Both the position numbers and the translations under genes were made by a program. Source: Thermoanaerobacterales bacterium (GTDB taxonomy: Bacteria; Actinomycetota; Acidimicrobiia; Acidimicrobiales; JACDCH01). From it: a stretch of DNA of 7,164 bases. Position 1 is the first letter of the stretch; each line of letters starts with the position of its first letter. This document shows positions 5,970-7,164 of this stretch, piece after piece. The stretch covers positions 1-7,164 of the forward strand of contig PKRH01000151.1 in the NCBI GenBank assembly GCA_017577565.1, given 5' to 3'. Below the pieces are notes generated by a model that made no database searches, was not told the origin of the DNA, and saw nothing but the letters and a program-made list of their open reading frames with translations.

Positions 5970-6791
5970 GTGTCGATCCTTCACGCCATCATCCTGGGCA
6001 TCACCCAGGGCCTGTCCGAGTACCTGCCCATCTCGTCGTCGGGGCATCTCGTGCTGGTGCCCTGGCTGTTCGGGTGGGACGACTTCGGCGGCGACGCCTC
6101 GCTCGAGAAGACCTTCGACGTCGCGCTGCACGTCGGCACCCTCGGCGGGGCGATCGCCTACTTCCGCCGAGACCTGCTGCGGCTGGCGAAGGCGGCGTTC
6201 ACCGCGCCGCGGACCAAGGACGGGCGCCTGGCCTGGCTGATCGCCCTCTCCGCGGTGCCCGCGGCCGTCGTCGGCGGCCTGTGGGCCGACACCATCGAGG
6301 AGAACACCGACCGCATCTGGATGATCGCGGTGATGCTGATCGTCGGCGCGCTGCTGCTGGGCTTCGCCGACGGCACCCGGGGCAAGCGCACCATCGACGA
6401 GGTCTCGCTCACCGACGCCGTCGCCATGGGCATCGGCCAGGCGATCGCCCTCCAGCCGGGCGTGTCCCGCTCGGGCGTGACCATCACGGTGGGCCGGTTC
6501 GTCGGCCTGAGCCGTGACGGCGCCGCCCGGTTCGCGTTCCTCATGAGCCTGCCGATCACGGCCGGTGCGCTCGTCTTCAAGTGGTTCGACGTCCAGGGCG
6601 AGGGCGGGATCCCCGCGGACATGCGGGCCGCGTTCCTGTGGGGGATCGTCTCCTCGGCGATCACCGGCTACATCGCCGTGTGGGGCACGCTGCGGCTCAT
6701 CCGCACGCAGTCGTTCGCGCCGTTCGTGCTGTACCGGCTGGTCCTCGGCGTGGTGATCCTGCTGCTGCTGGCCGTCGGCTTCCGCAGCTGA
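5970..6791 (+). CDS. uppP: Undecaprenyl-diphosphatase UppP (BacA family)
   Basis: This is a 273-residue polytopic membrane enzyme of the BacA/UppP family, the usual family length. It dephosphorylates undecaprenyl pyrophosphate to undecaprenyl phosphate on the outer side of the membrane, recycling the lipid carrier for peptidoglycan and other surface polymers. Raised levels are known to give bacitracin resistance in other bacteria. The first signature is QGLSEYLPISSSGH (13-26), with E17 and H26 matching catalytic E. coli residues E21 and H30; the first position of the (E/Q)xxxE motif is Q13, a common variant. The second signature is PGVSRSG (163-169), with R167 equivalent to E. coli R174. Several hydrophobic segments follow, ending in a Leu/Val-rich last helix. 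The start is GTG at 5970, just before the first helix, with only a weak GGGGA three to seven bases ahead. It is 110 bases after the second tldE, with a hairpin between, so it is likely a separate transcription unit. Confidence 0.95.
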   Translation: MSILHAIILGITQGLSEYLPISSSGHLVLVPWLFGWDDFGGDASLEKTFDVALHVGTLGGAIAYFRRDLLRLAKAAFTAPRTKDGRLAWLIALSAVPAAVVGGLWADTIEENTDRIWMIAVMLIVGALLLGFADGTRGKRTIDEVSLTDAVAMGIGQAIALQPGVSRSGVTITVGRFVGLSRDGAARFAFLMSLPITAGALVFKWFDVQGEGGIPADMRAAFLWGIVSSAITGYIAVWGTLRLIRTQSFAPFVLYRLVLGVVILLLLAVGFRS

Positions 6792-6799
6792 GCCGCGCC

Positions 6800-7164
6800 T
6801 CACGACCCCGTCAGCGCCAGCGCGACCACCCCGCCGGTCGCGGCCCACGCCACCCGGGGCGCGTCGCCCCGGGGCACGGCGACGGTGACGGCGTCGTCGC
6901 CGACGTCGACGACGGTCGCGCCCTCGACCACCGGGAACGCCGGCGCACCGCCGGCGACGTCGAGGTCGGGCGCCGGCAGCACGGCCAGGACGTCGACCCG
7001 GTCGCCGACCGCCAGTGGCGGCGTCGGCCGGGGCCCGGTGGGCACGGCGACCGCCCGCTGGCCGGGCTCGAGGAGGGCGGCGGCCCCGGTGGCGCCGTGC
7101 GGGGCCAGGCGGGCCGCCTGCAGCGGCTCGCCGGCGACGACGGGGTGGCGCACAGCGCCAGCGC
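6800..7164 (-). CDS. SAF/CpaB-like domain protein, C-terminal part (5' end outside window)
   Basis: This minus-strand frame is open to the right edge and ends at TGA 6802-6800, leaving about 120 visible codons. The visible protein starts inside a SAF-type pattern (AGAVRHPVVAGEPLQAARL). It continues with a GQRAVAVP segment and a VGDRVDVLAV segment, the arrangement seen in the SAF and RcpC parts of CpaB-like Flp/tad pilus assembly proteins and their actinobacterial relatives. A GTG at 7153 is in frame, but it falls within the conserved SAF start, so the true start and any N-terminal membrane anchor should lie beyond the window. CpaB proteins are envelope-associated and act with the tad pilus secretin, whereas Gram-positive homologues are less well understood. 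No other pilus gene is visible here, so the pilus role is only suggested. It converges on uppP with 8 bases between the stops and no terminator seen. Confidence 0.7.
   Translation of the reverse strand, partial: AGAVRHPVVAGEPLQAARLAPHGATGAAALLEPGQRAVAVPTGPRPTPPLAVGDRVDVLAVLPAPDLDVAGGAPAFPVVEGATVVDVGDDAVTVAVPRGDAPRVAWAATGGVVALALTGS

Noticed and set aside
5887..6240. Plus-strand ATG open frame of 117 codons overlapping the start of uppP
   Set aside because: It is out of frame with uppP, which matches the BacA family from its first residues. The overlapping product is Arg/Ser/Pro-rich and has no ribosome binding site.
5085..6848. Minus-strand open frame spanning the second tldE and uppP
   Set aside because: It crosses two well-supported plus-strand genes and their gap, and its translation is charged low-complexity sequence.

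Overview
The window is very GC-rich DNA with almost exclusively G/C third codon positions, frequent GTG starts and strong AGGAGG-type ribosome binding sites. This fits a high-GC actinobacterium. An acidimicrobial (Iamia-like) lineage is my guess from overall gene style and is not proven by any marker here. I see no tRNA, rRNA, CRISPR array, insertion sequence or phage gene.

Layout: (1) 1-234 holds no supportable gene. It is an extremely G/C-skewed leader with an imperfect palindrome and a G-quadruplex-type run of four G-tracts. (2) 235-1128 (+) encodes a membrane-anchored envelope protein of LppX/LprG or LolA-like character. (3) 1188-1565 (-) encodes a FlK-like hot-dog thioesterase, convergent with gene 1 and apparently leaderless. 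(4) 1681-5859 (+) is a three-gene TldD/TldE metalloprotease operon: one catalytic tldD followed by two different, non-catalytic tldE (pmbA) paralogues. (5) 5970-6791 (+) is uppP, undecaprenyl-diphosphatase. (6) 6800-7164 (-) is the C-terminal part of a SAF/CpaB-like protein that runs off the right edge.

How they may work together: TldD with TldE is known from other bacteria as a hetero-oligomeric protease that digests unfolded peptides and trims modified peptide precursors. Here TldD keeps its complete zinc site, while both TldE copies have lost the metal-binding and catalytic residues. The most interesting reading is one protease with two alternative or simultaneous partner subunits. No peptide precursor or RiPP-modifying enzyme is visible in the window, so the substrate is unknown. 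The envelope protein, UppP and the SAF protein all point to cell-surface functions, but apart from the tldD-tldE-tldE operon nothing shows that the genes form a single pathway.
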